Shown here: piece after piece, positions 13,901 to 23,111 of the stretch | How the letters are laid out: every line of letters starts with the position of its first letter | Position numbering within the stretch: the first letter of the stretch is position 1 | Assembly: GCF_000004195.4 (NCBI RefSeq) | Contig: NC_030680.2 | Location: 151,538,483 to 151,602,482, forward strand | Source: Xenopus tropicalis | Taxonomy: Eukaryota > Chordata > Amphibia > Anura > Pipidae | Reading direction: 5' to 3' | DNA length: 64,000 nucleotides | Translations under genes and position numbers: made by a program | Notes under the pieces: model-generated | Told to the model about the DNA's origin: nothing | Seen by the model: only the letters and a program-made list of their open reading frames with translations | The model's database searches: none

Positions 13901-16823
13901 GGGCAGCGCGTGGGTAGTGGCACAGTGGGCACCCTGCATTACTAATCACAGTGTCATTTTTCAGTCTTTAATATCTTGTTTGGGAACGGCCAGTTGCACC
14001 CAAGTAAGCCTTTCTCTTTTCTTCTTGGCATCGCTACCATAGTGCCGCCGCCTCGTAGCCAAATAGCCCCTCATCCTCATCCTGATAGGCTCTAAGTGCC
14101 ACCCTGCTGAGTCAGAGCTTACGGCAGCCAATCACATGTGCTCATGTAGGAATTGTATAACGAGTCCCTCGCTTCATTATTCTGCTCTTCCAATGAAATC
14201 CCCTGTGCTCACCGATGGTTCCCTACAAACTAGAAGATCGACTCCCCTCATAGATCTGATTGGCAACGATTGGCCCACTCACACGATTCCCATGCCAAAT
14301 CCATGATCCGGGTGTTGCGCAACCTTCTCAGAACCTGCCGATGTCAGTACATTGGGGTATTGAAAGCCAAGACCATGAATCATTAGTGCGTATCTAGAAC
14401 CAAAGAGCATTAATCCTTAACGAGCAGTAGCCAATTGGCTTATTATAGTCAATGCCAATAAAGCACTGCCCCCCCATGTTTCCTCTATGGTCTTCTGCTA
14501 TCAAACTCCGCCTCCAACTGGAACCCGAACCTATTGATCTGGTTGGGAAATTGCCAAGTTGAAAGTTGCATTTGTGCAATTAAATGTTTAGAAGGAGCCT
14601 CGGAATCCTGAAGGTCCATCATTTCTGGTTCAGAAAGAGCCTCTATGTCTTCAAAGGTTTAGAAGGGGCAGCAAAAAGATAAGTTATAGTGAGGAAACTT
14701 CTAGAAGGTGCCTCCAAGTCATTCCAGATTTTGAAGGCATCATCAAACAATGCAAGTTTTGGAAGGTAAAAGATTAGAAAGTTCCTTTAGAAGATGAAAG
14801 GTTTGAAGGTTCCTTCAGGAGAAAGATTAGAAGGTTCCTTCACATGATTGGATTAGAGGGTTTCTTCACATGATTTCAGAAGGTTCCTTCACATAATTGG
14901 ATTAGAGGCTTCCTTCACGTGATATCCGAAGGTTCCTTCACATGATTTCAGAAGGTTCCTTCACGTGATTTCAGAAGGTTCCTTCACGTGATTTCAGAAG
15001 GTTCCTTCACATGATTGGATTACAGGGTTCCTTCACATGATTTTAGAAGGTTCCTTCACATGATTTCAGAAGGTTCCTTCACATAATTGGATTACAGGGT
15101 TCCTTCACATGATTTCAGAAGGTTCCTTCACATAATTTCAGAAGTTTCCTTCTCTTTATGGAAGGTGTTTGATGGCACAAACCAAGAGTGAAACGTGGGA
15201 GGGGATGTGTTCTTCCATGTGTTGGGCAGTAGGACCAGTAATGCCCCCCTATGGTCGCACTATTTGAGGCTTGAGAGTTAGAGCAGGGCAATAGGTGTAA
15301 CGTGCCAGGTCTCATCTCGGTCTCTAATCTGTGGTATTGCATGTTCTGGGCAGGCAAGCGTGGGAGACGCAGCAGTGCAGGATCGCTAGACAGCAATATG
15401 GAAGTAAGTAGGAAGCGCCTCATGTCTAGCTGGATGTGATTTGCATTTCCAACCTCTCTCTCCGCCCCTCTATATTCTGCTTGCCCCCATGCATGCCTGG
15501 GACACACCCGTAACCGCAGCAAACCGGCCCCCGTCTGGTTTGTGGGACACTTAGTGCTCAGCCCGACCCGTTCCTCTAGCATGGTGGAACCTCTGCTTCT
15601 CTCACTCTATCAACGGGGGGGTCTCTGTGTGTGCAAAGCACCAGCTTGCTGTCTCTTCCTCCCTCTCTCTCTCTCTCTCTGCTTCTCTGTCTGTATCTCT
15701 CCTGTAGGTCCCACCCACGGGGAGGCAGGCTTACTGATAGGGAGAGTAAGAACCAATGACAATGAACTCAATGTGGATTTCATGAGATTTCATTCATCTT
15801 GAAGCCATTAATATACCCTGGTCATGTCTGTACCCCCCCACCCCCCCGCCCCCGGCCTGCATAACTCTGTGTGTTTGGCTCAGTGTCCCATGAGCGCACA
15901 AAGACCACCCCCTAGGCACAGGCTTAGCCGTAGGAACTCTAGAACTAGAACTCTCCAATTACTCTAGAACGCTGCCGATACCCACAGCTTGGAGGCCAAA
16001 CCCACAGCAACTGATGACCCTCAGTGGCCAACTGTGGCTAACCGGGGCTGATGGGAGTATTAATGGTGTTGGCACCCCCAGACTTTGTAGAGGGTGAAAC
16101 ATGAAGAATCTGGGTGTGGGCGCTAGAGTAGTAGTAGTGCTTGAGTGTGGGCGCTAGAGTAGCAGTAGTGCTTGAGTAGACTTGTTTGTGGGTTCTAGAT
16201 CAGGCCTGTTCTAGCTGTGGGTCTGTGTGTGCGTAGTATGTTTATGAGACAAAGAGGCTGCCAGAGTTCTAATTGTTCTTTTGTTCCCTTCTCTCCCCTA
16301 GGGGTCCATCATTAGCAGCCCCCACATACGCCGACGAACCCCATCTACCCGGGAGTGCCCGTCTCGCCAGAGCATGCCCAACTCTTCCTCCTCCCTCTTA
16401 GGCTCTTTATTTGGCACAAAACGGGGCAAACCCCCATCCTCCTCCTCGTCCCAAGGCCACCTGGCTTCCGGCGCCTCGCAGCACCCGACTCTGATCTCCC
16501 ACCAACGCCACTCAACGGGGGAACTGGTGGGGCCGCCGGAGGGCCAAACCCAGGCACAAGTACACGCACAGCACTCCCAGTACTACCATATGCAGCAGAA
16601 CCCTCCTCCCTACCATCATCATCATCACTATCTCCCACCCCAGCACCTTCAGCAGCACCAGTACCACCCCCTGGCACAGCACCCCCCCTACATGCAACAT
16701 TCCCACCTCCCCCCGACCCACTCTGCACATTCCCAGCATGCACAGCACCACCACAGCCAGCAGCTCTCCTCCTCATCCGTAAGCACGAAACCAAAACACA
16801 GCGGCATCAGTACAATAGTCTAG
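1851..16823 (+). CDS. IQSEC1: IQSEC1-type Arf guanine-nucleotide exchange factor, 3' part (8 coding exons)
   Basis: The IQSEC/BRAG family activates ARF6 at synapses and adhesion sites through a Sec7 domain followed by a PH domain. Coding exons: 1851-1990, 2764-2793, 4016-4141, 4528-4627, 5803-5964, 7151-7327, 15354-15403 and 16302-16823, all with GT-AG borders and matching phase, giving 434 residues before the stop. Order seen: end of Sec7 ([20 protein letters not shown]), PH domain (exons 3-5, with [10 protein letters not shown] and [12 protein letters not shown]), a Ser-rich linker ([19 protein letters not shown]), then a Ser/Gln/His/Pro tail with a YHHHHHY run and a terminal STIV that fits a PDZ-binding motif. 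The STIV ending and the tail text fit my memory of IQSEC1 better than IQSEC2 or IQSEC3. The IQ motif and most of Sec7 must lie upstream of the window. The family call is certain; the paralogue is likely. Confidence 0.85.
1991..2763. other. single-copy IQSEC1 intron
   Basis: No repeat array or further exon seen; ordinary mixed sequence with several ATTGG/CCAAT words. Confidence 0.5.
2764..2793 (+). CDS. IQSEC1: IQSEC1 microexon (30 nt)
   Basis: Ten codons ([10 protein letters not shown]) lie between acceptor tctactgtag and donor gtaggt. The upstream and downstream exons meet it in phase 0, and the peptide continues naturally into [10 protein letters not shown] second GT four bases downstream would break the frame. 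Confidence 0.85.
2929..3400. repeat. 112-bp minisatellite, about 4 copies
   Basis: Unit with landmarks cctgactgcccttacag and cctatgctgatggtgag. The same family occurs at 18.63-19.30 kb (same orientation) and 38.19-38.73 kb (inverted). Confidence 0.95.
4016..4141 (+). CDS. IQSEC1: IQSEC1 exon: start of PH domain
   Basis: 42 codons from [18 protein letters not shown] to FLFNDLLV, acceptor tgttctgtag and donor gtaggt, phase 0 at both ends. Confidence 0.93.
4528..4627 (+). CDS. IQSEC1: IQSEC1 exon: PH domain core
   Basis: 33 codons plus one base ([16 protein letters not shown]...LLYENH), acceptor ttcatttag and donor gtaagt. The split codon is completed by the exon at 5803. Confidence 0.93.
4680..5625. 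repeat. 93-bp minisatellite, about 10 copies, in IQSEC1 intron
   Basis: Unit carries cagaaagtacctcccccaga and tgccctgggaggga. Because 93 is a multiple of three and the unit lacks stops in several frames, it gives long open frames on both strands. Confidence 0.97.
5803..5964 (+). CDS. IQSEC1: IQSEC1 exon: end of PH domain
   Basis: Encodes [13 protein letters not shown] through [15 protein letters not shown]. Acceptor gcatattag, donor gtaagt. The [15 protein letters not shown] helix is the C-terminal helix of the PH domain. Confidence 0.92.
6196..7017. repeat. 34-bp minisatellite, about 24 copies
   Basis: Unit cacaatgtagttctggggat followed by atagaccccaaagg; a few variants (cttgggg, gggagatatgg). 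Confidence 0.97.
7151..7327 (+). CDS. IQSEC1: IQSEC1 exon: Ser-rich linker after PH
   Basis: Encodes [15 protein letters not shown] through SSLRDLSEA. Acceptor gttgctccag, donor gtgagg, with one base left for a split Gly codon completed at 15354, or for the possible cassette exon at 13965. Confidence 0.92.
8069..8621. repeat. about 105-bp minisatellite, 5+ copies
   Basis: Unit with gccataaagcagggcaggac and ctctgttatacagatagcta. The inverted family member array is at 52.91-53.98 kb inside CFAP92. Confidence 0.96.
8680..9531. repeat. 89-bp minisatellite, about 9.5 copies
   Basis: Unit with ggtacagctggggtgtttgc and ctatagtttatataaatacc; very low divergence between copies. Confidence 0.97.
9595..9676. 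mobile_element. palindromic core of a MITE-like element
   Basis: Arms at 9595-9622 and 9648-9676 are near-perfect inverse complements (ggcacaggcacatagcagat against atctgctatgtaacctgtgcc). AT-rich sequence follows, ending gttactgttcctttaa near 9843, a motif I associate with TTAA-ended Xenopus MITEs. The full element borders are uncertain. Confidence 0.5.
9883..9970. repeat. GT and AAT microsatellites
   Basis: A (GT)n run near 9883-9898 and an (AAT)n run near 9938-9962. Confidence 0.8.
10090..10915. repeat. 21-bp G-rich minisatellite, about 39 copies
   Basis: Unit ccagaggggcagggtcaggg plus g with c/a/t variants; 21 bp equals seven codons, hence long open frames ([21 protein letters not shown]). 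Strong purine bias on the plus strand. Confidence 0.96.
11358..11907. repeat. 25-bp minisatellite, about 20 copies
   Basis: Unit gtggccccggtgtcggtaca then gactt; some copies have gatgg for gtcgg. Confidence 0.97.
12175..12590. repeat. 52-bp minisatellite rich in ACTTACCTG
   Basis: Repeated cacttacctgtaacatttac, tcacctgtaccacttacctg and tagcgccaataa. ACTTACCTG is the exact complement of the splice donor consensus CAGGTAAGT on the minus strand. Confidence 0.95.
12830..13830. repeat. 28-bp minisatellite, about 35 copies
   Basis: Unit ccaatagacagagactggcc then cttacccc, changing to a ccgccccagacagagactgg variant in the last 280 bp. Confidence 0.97.
13965..14003 (+). CDS. possible 39-nt cassette exon of IQSEC1
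   Basis: A 39-nt segment sits between a good acceptor (gtcatttttcag) and a good donor (gtaagc). Spliced between the exons at 7151 and 15354 it keeps the frame and adds 13 residues ([13 protein letters not shown], then a Ser split codon) with no stop. It is one of the few non-repetitive stretches of this 8-kb intron. I do not recall this insert in a described isoform; chance occurrence is possible. Confidence 0.45.
14790..15150. repeat. short irregular repeat around gaaggttccttcacatgatt
   Basis: About 14 spaced copies of agaaggttccttcacatgat in an IQSEC1 intron. gaaggttccttc is itself palindromic and resembles heat-shock elements (nGAAnnTTCn); no functional claim is made. Confidence 0.85.
15354..15403 (+). 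CDS. IQSEC1: IQSEC1 exon: [12 protein letters not shown] segment
   Basis: 50 nt: two bases of a split codon plus 16 codons ([16 protein letters not shown]), acceptor ttctgggcag, donor gtaagt. The basic RR-S-S pattern looks like a kinase site, which is an inference. Confidence 0.9.
15404..16301. other. single-copy IQSEC1 intron
   Basis: Contains a CT-rich run near 15,640-15,700 and a C-run near 15,835; no exon or array seen. Confidence 0.5.
16302..16823 (+). CDS. IQSEC1: IQSEC1 terminal coding exon with His-rich tail and PDZ ligand
   Basis: 174 codons including the stop. It starts [12 protein letters not shown] after acceptor ctctccccta-g and passes through [16 protein letters not shown] Gln/His/Pro-rich segment follows, and the exon ends [11 protein letters not shown] and stops. 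STIV fits a class I PDZ ligand (S/T-x-V), as expected for a postsynaptic IQSEC protein. Confidence 0.92.
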   Translation, partial: GSIISSPHIRRRTPSTRECPSRQSMPNSSSSLLGSLFGTKRGKPPSSSSSQGHLASGASQHPTLISHQRHSTGELVGPPEGQTQAQVHAQHSQYYHMQQNPPPYHHHHHYLPPQHLQQHQYHPLAQHPPYMQHSHLPPTHSAHSQHAQHHHSQQLSSSSVSTKPKHSGISTIV

Positions 16824-17318
16824 GCCCCACAATGCATTGCTCCCGGCGGAAGCGAATCCGGCCGACGCGTTAACGTTTACATAGTTAGTGGGAGAGACGT
16901 TAATGGTGGGTTGGGCAGAGGGGCCCCCCAGCAGGGCCCACAGAACCTCCGTAGATAGAACCAAGAACATATTCTACCGTTTAACACTTTAGAGCCGAAT
17001 CACGTGGCCCCTCTCGTCCCACTGTGGCCCTGCATTAACGCTACGAATAAGTGTCATGTTTTAGGGGCGGGGAATCAAATCGTATTTATTGCTTGATAAC
17101 CGAGTAAGTGTACAAATAGACCAACTGCATCGTTGCTGTGTAACTTCCCCCCTGCTTTGCTTCCCGGAGCTGCTAGGGTTAATATGAGATTAGGATTTAG
17201 CGGATTATTCTACTTGAACCCGAAACACCTTTTGTTCTGACTTCGAGCAGTTGTAGCAATATGGGGGCGGAGCCTGGACGGAACGCACTACTGCTGGGAC
17301 ATTTGCACTTAATCCACA

Positions 17319-17324
17319 AATAAA
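17319..17324 (+). promoter_or_regulatory. candidate proximal poly(A) signal of IQSEC1
   Basis: AATAAA about 500 bases past the stop codon, followed by CA- and T-containing sequence. Confidence 0.4.
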
Positions 17325-18629
17325 TGTGCCAACCCCTCACTCACACTCACTCTGCTTCACTCACACTCACCCCCCTGACATTGGATCAGTAATCGCCCCC
17401 CCCCCCCCCCCCCAGTCGCCCCCCTTCCCGGCGGTTTGACCATAGAAACAATCAATTTGGGACACTGTAAAGGCTCCGAGAACTGTGAATTTTCAGGATG
17501 TGATTTTTTTTATAGAAACATCCACTTTGTATAGAAATAACCCGGAAATCTCTGTGTTTCACGTCCTGCGTCTGTAAAGGGCAAGTAAACCCGCTTTGTG
17601 CGCTCGTCGCTGTAACCCTTTCCTCTCCCACACGGGAACCTTTTATAGCAGAGAATGTATTTTACAACTTTTTTAGGCTTTATTTCCCCTTTTCTCTTCT
17701 GTCTGTTCATTGGCCGAGCGTTGCCCCCCCCCCCCCATTGCTTGAGTTGCCTGTAACTGAGTCCAATCTGTAATGCTGATTATTCAGTGAGACCCTGGCC
17801 TGCAGAGCTTACAATCTAAGTCCGGTGCCTCGTGCTTCAGGATCATTAGCACTGTGATGGGGTTTTTGTTTTGGTTCTCTTTTTCTCAATTTTAGAATTC
17901 TACCCCCCCCCCCCCGACCCGTAACCCCCGGGGGCGCTGGGAGTTGTAGTTCCCGTGGCCCCTTAGATTAAATGAAAACCAGCAGGATAGAAACAAAGCA
18001 CTTGTTATTATTATGGAGGCGGGGCGAACGCTTTCCCTCAGAATATGGGGGTTCACAGGAATATTTTTCTATCCCCCCCCCCATTACATCAGTCCGTAGC
18101 TACATGAGCCGCCCCCTCGGGGTGCCCCTTAGTGTATGTGGGTGGGTAGGGGGCGCTGTTGCAAGGAGAGGGAACTGTACTGCATGCCCTATAGTCTCCC
18201 ACACAGAGTATATTGTATATTTGCAGAATATATCAGTATTATTGTTCATAATAGTAAAGACTTCTAATAATCACCTATTTACTCTGTAGCCTCACTTACC
18301 TCTGTACTAGAGTAGCACCTACCTGTAACCTGCGGCTGCTTCCAGGGAAGATGGGCGGCCGCCCCCGTAGGGTTAACCCTTTGGCTCTGCCTCCCTCTAT
18401 ATACCTATACATATATATATATATACACACAATGTGTCTCCAGAGGTCTCACAGGAGCAGCAGCAAGCAGTATGGCAGCCCCTACAGAAATATCTATTCA
18501 TATCTACAGAGAAGGGTGCATTGTGGGTACAAATATAGAACTTTACAAAAGTCCAAGTAACTGAAAATCCAACTAATAAATCACTTAATCCCCACCCCTC
18601 AATCAATAAATAGCTTACCCCCCCCCCCA

Positions 18630-19300
18630 TTCCAGTAGGGAACCCCATAACCTGACTGCCCTTACAGTAAGGAACCCCTTCCTATGCTGATGGTGAGATC
18701 CCCTTTCCTCCCCACCCCCAATGTATCACTCATTCCCCCTCTCTTGGTAGGGAATCCCATAACCTGACTGCCCTTACAGTAAGGAACCCCTTCCTATGCT
18801 GATGGTGAGATCCCCTTCCCTCCCCACCCCCAATGTATCACTCATTCCCCCTCTCTTGGTAGGGAACCCCATAACCTGACTGCCCTTACAGTAAGGAACC
18901 CCTTCCTATGCTGATGGTGAGATCCCCTTTCCTCCCCACCCCCAATGTATCACTCATTCCCCCTCTCTTGGTAGGGAACCCCATAACCTGACTGCCCTTA
19001 CAGTAAGGAACCCCTTCCTATGCTGATGGTGAGATCCCCTTTCCTCCCCACCCCCAATGTATCACTCATTCCCCCTCTCTTGGTAGGGAATCCCATAACC
19101 TGACTGCCCTTACAGTAAGGAACCCCTTCCTATGCTGATGGTGAGATCCCCTTCCCTCCCCACCCCCAATGTATCACTCATTCCCCCTCTCTTGGTAGGG
19201 AATCCCATAACCTGACTGCCCTTACAGTAAGGAACCCCTTCCTATGCTGATGGTGAGATCCCCTTTCCTCCCCACCCCCAATGTATCACTGATGGTGAGA
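18630..19300. repeat. 112-bp minisatellite, about 6 copies
   Basis: Same family and orientation as 2929-3400. It probably lies within or just beyond the IQSEC1 3' UTR. Confidence 0.95.
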
Positions 19301-20187
19301 TCTCCTTCTGATGTTAGAATACTGGAGACACCCCCGTTTCTATTATTACACCCCAATAAATGCAATTGAATAATAAAAGAGCCAGAGGGTGAAACTCTGA
19401 TACAGGGAGGGGGTAAATACTACAGTTGCCCGTGGCTCTAGCCGGTGGGTAAGTGCATGTAGGTGGGCGCACTCTCGGCCGGACATGGCCCCCGGGCAGC
19501 GAGACTCTTCCCTGGAATCAGCACTCACTGTATTTGTATTTTTTCAGTTAAGAATGACGTGTGCAACAATGTAAAGGGTAAATCAAATGATTAAATTCTA
19601 TTCCTATATACTGTACATGTATTGTATTGCAATATGAAGACGCAAGCTGGGCCGCTACCCGGTGCGGAGTGAGCCCCACGCTGTGCTGCATGCACCAGGA
19701 CTCGTACAAGAAGCTGACACTCGCTCAGCGGATATTTCTACAGATCTGTATATTGACTCTCTAAGTGTTGCTGTCCCATTGGAGCGTGTGTTCTGCGGTC
19801 CGGCATGCGTTTGTTCCATTGTAAGATATCATTCCTCTTCCTGCCTGCGGTGAAACTGTATATAATCCAACATGGAAGCGGCTGGGAAATGGACTGTCCC
19901 AGGAGGGGCCCCAGGGGGCCGATATATAGCGGTTACTGTACATAGTGTGTAAATTCCCCACCCCCCCCTCACTGACTCTTTAATAACCACGGCATTCGAT
20001 AGGAAACCTTAGAATTAGCAACCAGACTGTTAACCCCTTCCCCCCCGTAAGCACCGAGGGGCATTTTGTAACTCACAGAAGGAAAGGAAAGTGCGGAACT
20101 GGAATATGCATTCTGTCTGTAAGTAGTACCTACCCCTCCGTGTACAATGATAATAATAATAATAACTGTGATCATGTGGATAAACTC

Positions 20188-20193
20188 AATAAA
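20188..20193 (+). promoter_or_regulatory. candidate distal poly(A) signal of IQSEC1
   Basis: AATAAA in an AT-rich block with a short AAT microsatellite. A TG/T-rich stretch (ggtttgtggctcttgttgct) lies 20-40 bases downstream, as for a GU-rich element. Confidence 0.45.
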
Positions 20194-20239
20194 CCATAAA
20201 AGAGAAGGTTTGTGGCTCTTGTTGCTTCTCGCCAGAGCG

Positions 20240-21500
20240 CCTGGGGGGCGCCACTGTGTCTTGGGGGCCCCCACAGAGGCAAGTTGGGGCTCGCAGCAGG
20301 TCCAATTGACTCCTCTGTTACAGTATTAAAGGACAAGTAAAAACATTTATATACAGTAGGGGGGTAATGCATTTGGGGTGGGGGATGGTGGGGCTGCGCC
20401 CCAAAATGCTTGGGGTGCTTAGTTCAAACCTTACTGATAATTCCGGCCCTCTGACCCTCAAATATGCACTCTGTAATGAGATTTCTGGGGGTAAAGACCC
20501 CCCCCCAGCTGGCATATAGGGAGGAAGATAAAGCTGGCATTTAGTGTTGTTTCCATGGTGAAGTTCCCTGTTCCGGGGGGGCACGCAGGGGCTCAGGATT
20601 GGAAGTGATTGCTGGGAAATAAAGGCAAAACCCTGAAAGTCCCATTAAAATAAGAAAACGGGCCACAGGGGGCAATTACTCCTGCAGAAGGGTAAATGCA
20701 CCAGGAGAGACTGCTGTTTTGTCCATAGTACCCCATGTACCTCTACAGGGCTATTATTTACCACCTGGGGGCTTTTACCTGTACATTGAAGAGCTGTTTG
20801 TGCTTAGGGGCATATTCTTGTATTGCCTGAGGGCACGTGCCTGGGGCAGCAGCTTCAGGGGGGGGCACTTACATAGGCAAAAAAATTCCTTATCAATTCC
20901 CAATCAGAGAAATCAATTCTCCCCCAATAAAGTCTGGGGCGCACTCATTTACTCCTTTGCTCCTTTCCCTGTGTCCCCAGGGGTGTCATTGGCCAGGGCC
21001 CCTAGGGCTGGGGACCAATGGGCAATACTCTATAATGACATACAGTCAGGTTCCTGTGGGCATACAGGGTGCTTATGTACTGGGGGGGTTATGGCAAGGG
21101 AGCAGCAGGGGATTGTGGGAGCAGAGTTGCCGCTAGTTGATTGGTGCTGCAGCCTGTGAGGCTCTTCCATTTGAGCAACAGATTTTATTTACCTCCTGTT
21201 ATGTTTGCTAAAGGCCAAACTAATTATTTCTATAGAAAGTCTCCCTGCACGCGGGGCCCCCTGCTGTCAGTTGTCAGTAATACCGGCCCCCCTGCTGTCA
21301 GTTGTCAGTAATACCGGCCCCCCTGCTGTCAGTAAGACCGGCCCCCCTGCTGTGAGCTGTCAGTAACACCCCCAGGTAAGGAACTTATGGCATTTTCCAG
21401 AGTTTGCAGATTTCCAGCCCAGGTCTGTATCTCCCCACCAGGTAAGGACATCTTCCCCATATGCACCCCCCCCTCAGGTAAGGTCCTCAGTCCATTGGCC
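20240..21500. other. intergenic, between IQSEC1 and ACAD9
   Basis: No gene recognised. Includes a short tandem accggcccccctgctgtcag at 21,255-21,345. The rest is single-copy or old interspersed repeat. Confidence 0.5.
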
Positions 21501-21515
21501 CCAGTGCCTCTATCA

Positions 21516-21995
21516 TGTGGGGTACCCCTACCTGCAGGTATATGGGTCCCATACAATGTGGGGTACCCCTCCCTGCAGGCATATGGGTCCCATACAATGC
21601 GGGGTACCCCTACCTGCAGGTATATGGGTCCCATACAATGTGGGGTACCCCTCCCTGCAGGCATATGGGTCCCATACAATGCGGGGTACCCCTACCTGCA
21701 GGTATATGGGTCCCATACAATGCGGGGTTCCCCTACTTGCAGGTATATGGGTCCCATACAATGTGGGGTTCCCCTCCCTGCAGGCATATGGGTCCCATAC
21801 AATGCGGGGTTCCCCTACCTGCAGGCATATGGGTCCCATACAATGCGGGGTTCCCCTACCTGCAGGCATATGGGTCCCATACAATGCGGGGTTCCCCTAC
21901 CTGCAGGCATATGGGTCCCATACAATGCGGGGTTCCCCTACCTGCAGGTATATGGGTCCCATACAATGCGGGGTTCCCCTACCTGCAGGTTTATG
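21516..21995. repeat. 41-bp minisatellite, about 11.5 copies
   Basis: Unit tatgggtcccatacaatgcg then gggttcccctacctgcaggca. It contains the 12-bp palindrome tatgggtcccata-like core. Confidence 0.97.
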
Positions 21996-21999
21996 GGTT

Positions 22000-22820
22000 G
22001 ACATCAGTGGCCCCAGGCCATTTAACCCTTTATGTCATTAGTTACTTGCTTATCAGAGGAATAAGAATCTATTGCCCTTTGGCTGTTCCTGCCCAGAAGC
22101 GCTCGGGCCCGGCGGGAGAAGCTGCAGTGTATGTGGCGAATCTCTCACAGTGAATGTAAAATCCATGGTCCAAGGTCATTTATTTCTTTAAAACACAACT
22201 TATTCATGAAATGAATTAGAAACCAAGTGCAACGCCGTCAGTAAGTGCCCCTATCTGAGATCCCTCACAGGCGGATATAACCCCAGATATGATATACATA
22301 TGGGTGCGTTGAACTACAACTCTCAGAAGCTCCAAGAGATCCTGAGTTATAGCTTAAAGATAAACTGCACAAAATAACATCACAGCAGGAAATAATGGTA
22401 CAATCCCATACCCTATAGAGCAGGGTGTAGGGCAGACAGGTTGAGCCTAAACAGAATAGAAGCCACTGTCTATACTGTCCAATTGCATGCTGGGTATTGT
22501 AGTTTTATATTTATCCTACCTGTAGGCTAATTGTTAGATACAAACTACATTACCCAGCATGCAGCGGGACAGACTTACACTGAGGGGAAAAAACTTTGGC
22601 TAGTTTCCAAACTACAAACCCGCCAAGGCTCCAAAAAATAGCCCAAAACTGTACCTTGGGGGGTTTGTACTTTGGAAACCCGCCTGGGATTTGAATTAGT
22701 AGCCCAATTTGGTGGAAAACCCGCCAACCTGACAACCCTGCTCTCAGGGTCCCGCTAAGAACAACACACAGGCCAAACGCGGGAATCCCACTGGTGCAGC
22801 AAGAAGTCACATGGACTCGG
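22000..22820. other. intergenic upstream of ACAD9
   Basis: No exon seen. 22,595-22,740 (cccgccaa repeated words) looks like an old interspersed repeat. Two short TTGTAGTTT/aaactac words flank 22,500-22,550 as an inverted pair (tgcatgctgggtattgtagt against actacattacccagcatgca). Confidence 0.5.
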
Positions 22821-22825
22821 GCCAG

Positions 22826-22958
22826 CCAATCAGAAGGTCTCTGAGAATGTGGGCGGAAGTGCAGACAAGCGGCTTTCATGCGCGTCTTAGTGACGTATAT
22901 TATCGGCGCCAGAGCTGTCTATCAGTCGGGCAGTCAGTCAGGGAGTGACATTGGGAAG
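22826..22958 (+). promoter_or_regulatory. ACAD9: ACAD9 core promoter and 5' UTR
   Basis: CpG-rich sequence directly before the ACAD9 start holds a CCAAT box (22,826), an ETS/GABP-type GCGGAAGTG (22,853-22,861) and a CRE-like TGACGTAT (22,891). ETS and CRE sites are common in promoters of nuclear genes for mitochondrial proteins. No TATA box is evident. The transcription start is probably near 22,900 (inference). Confidence 0.55.
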
Positions 22959-23111
22959 ATGTTCGGGTTACAGCGGGTGTGCGGCCGGGCGGCGCAATTA
23001 GCCCGAGTGTGGGCGGGTCCGGCCGGGTCAGTACTTACCCCCAAGTACTTCAGTTCCCACCCGCGGAGACTCGCCTACGCCAAGGAGCTCTTCCTGGGAA
23101 CAATCCGTAAG
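22959..23111 (+). CDS. ACAD9: ACAD9 exon 1: mitochondrial presequence
   Basis: 51 codons from [18 protein letters not shown] to LFLGTIRK; donor gtgaga. Arg-rich with no acidic residue in the first 40 positions, as for a matrix-targeting peptide. An in-frame ATG also exists at 22,878, but that longer form would put a non-presequence leader in front. Confidence 0.9.

Larger units (their letters stand above)
16824..20210 (+). other. IQSEC1: IQSEC1 3' UTR and downstream region
   Basis: No coding exon is seen. The region is mostly single-copy, with C-runs, and is interrupted by a 112-bp tandem array at 18,630-19,300. AATAAA occurs at 17,319 and at 20,188. The AT-rich stretch before 20,188 reads like a vertebrate 3' UTR end, so the 3' UTR may run about 3.4 kb and include the array. 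Its extent is an inference. Confidence 0.5.

Noticed and set aside
14790..15150. Heat-shock element cluster (gaaggttccttc)
   Set aside because: The GAA/TTC words come from an irregular local repeat in the middle of an intron with no promoter nearby; no functional support.
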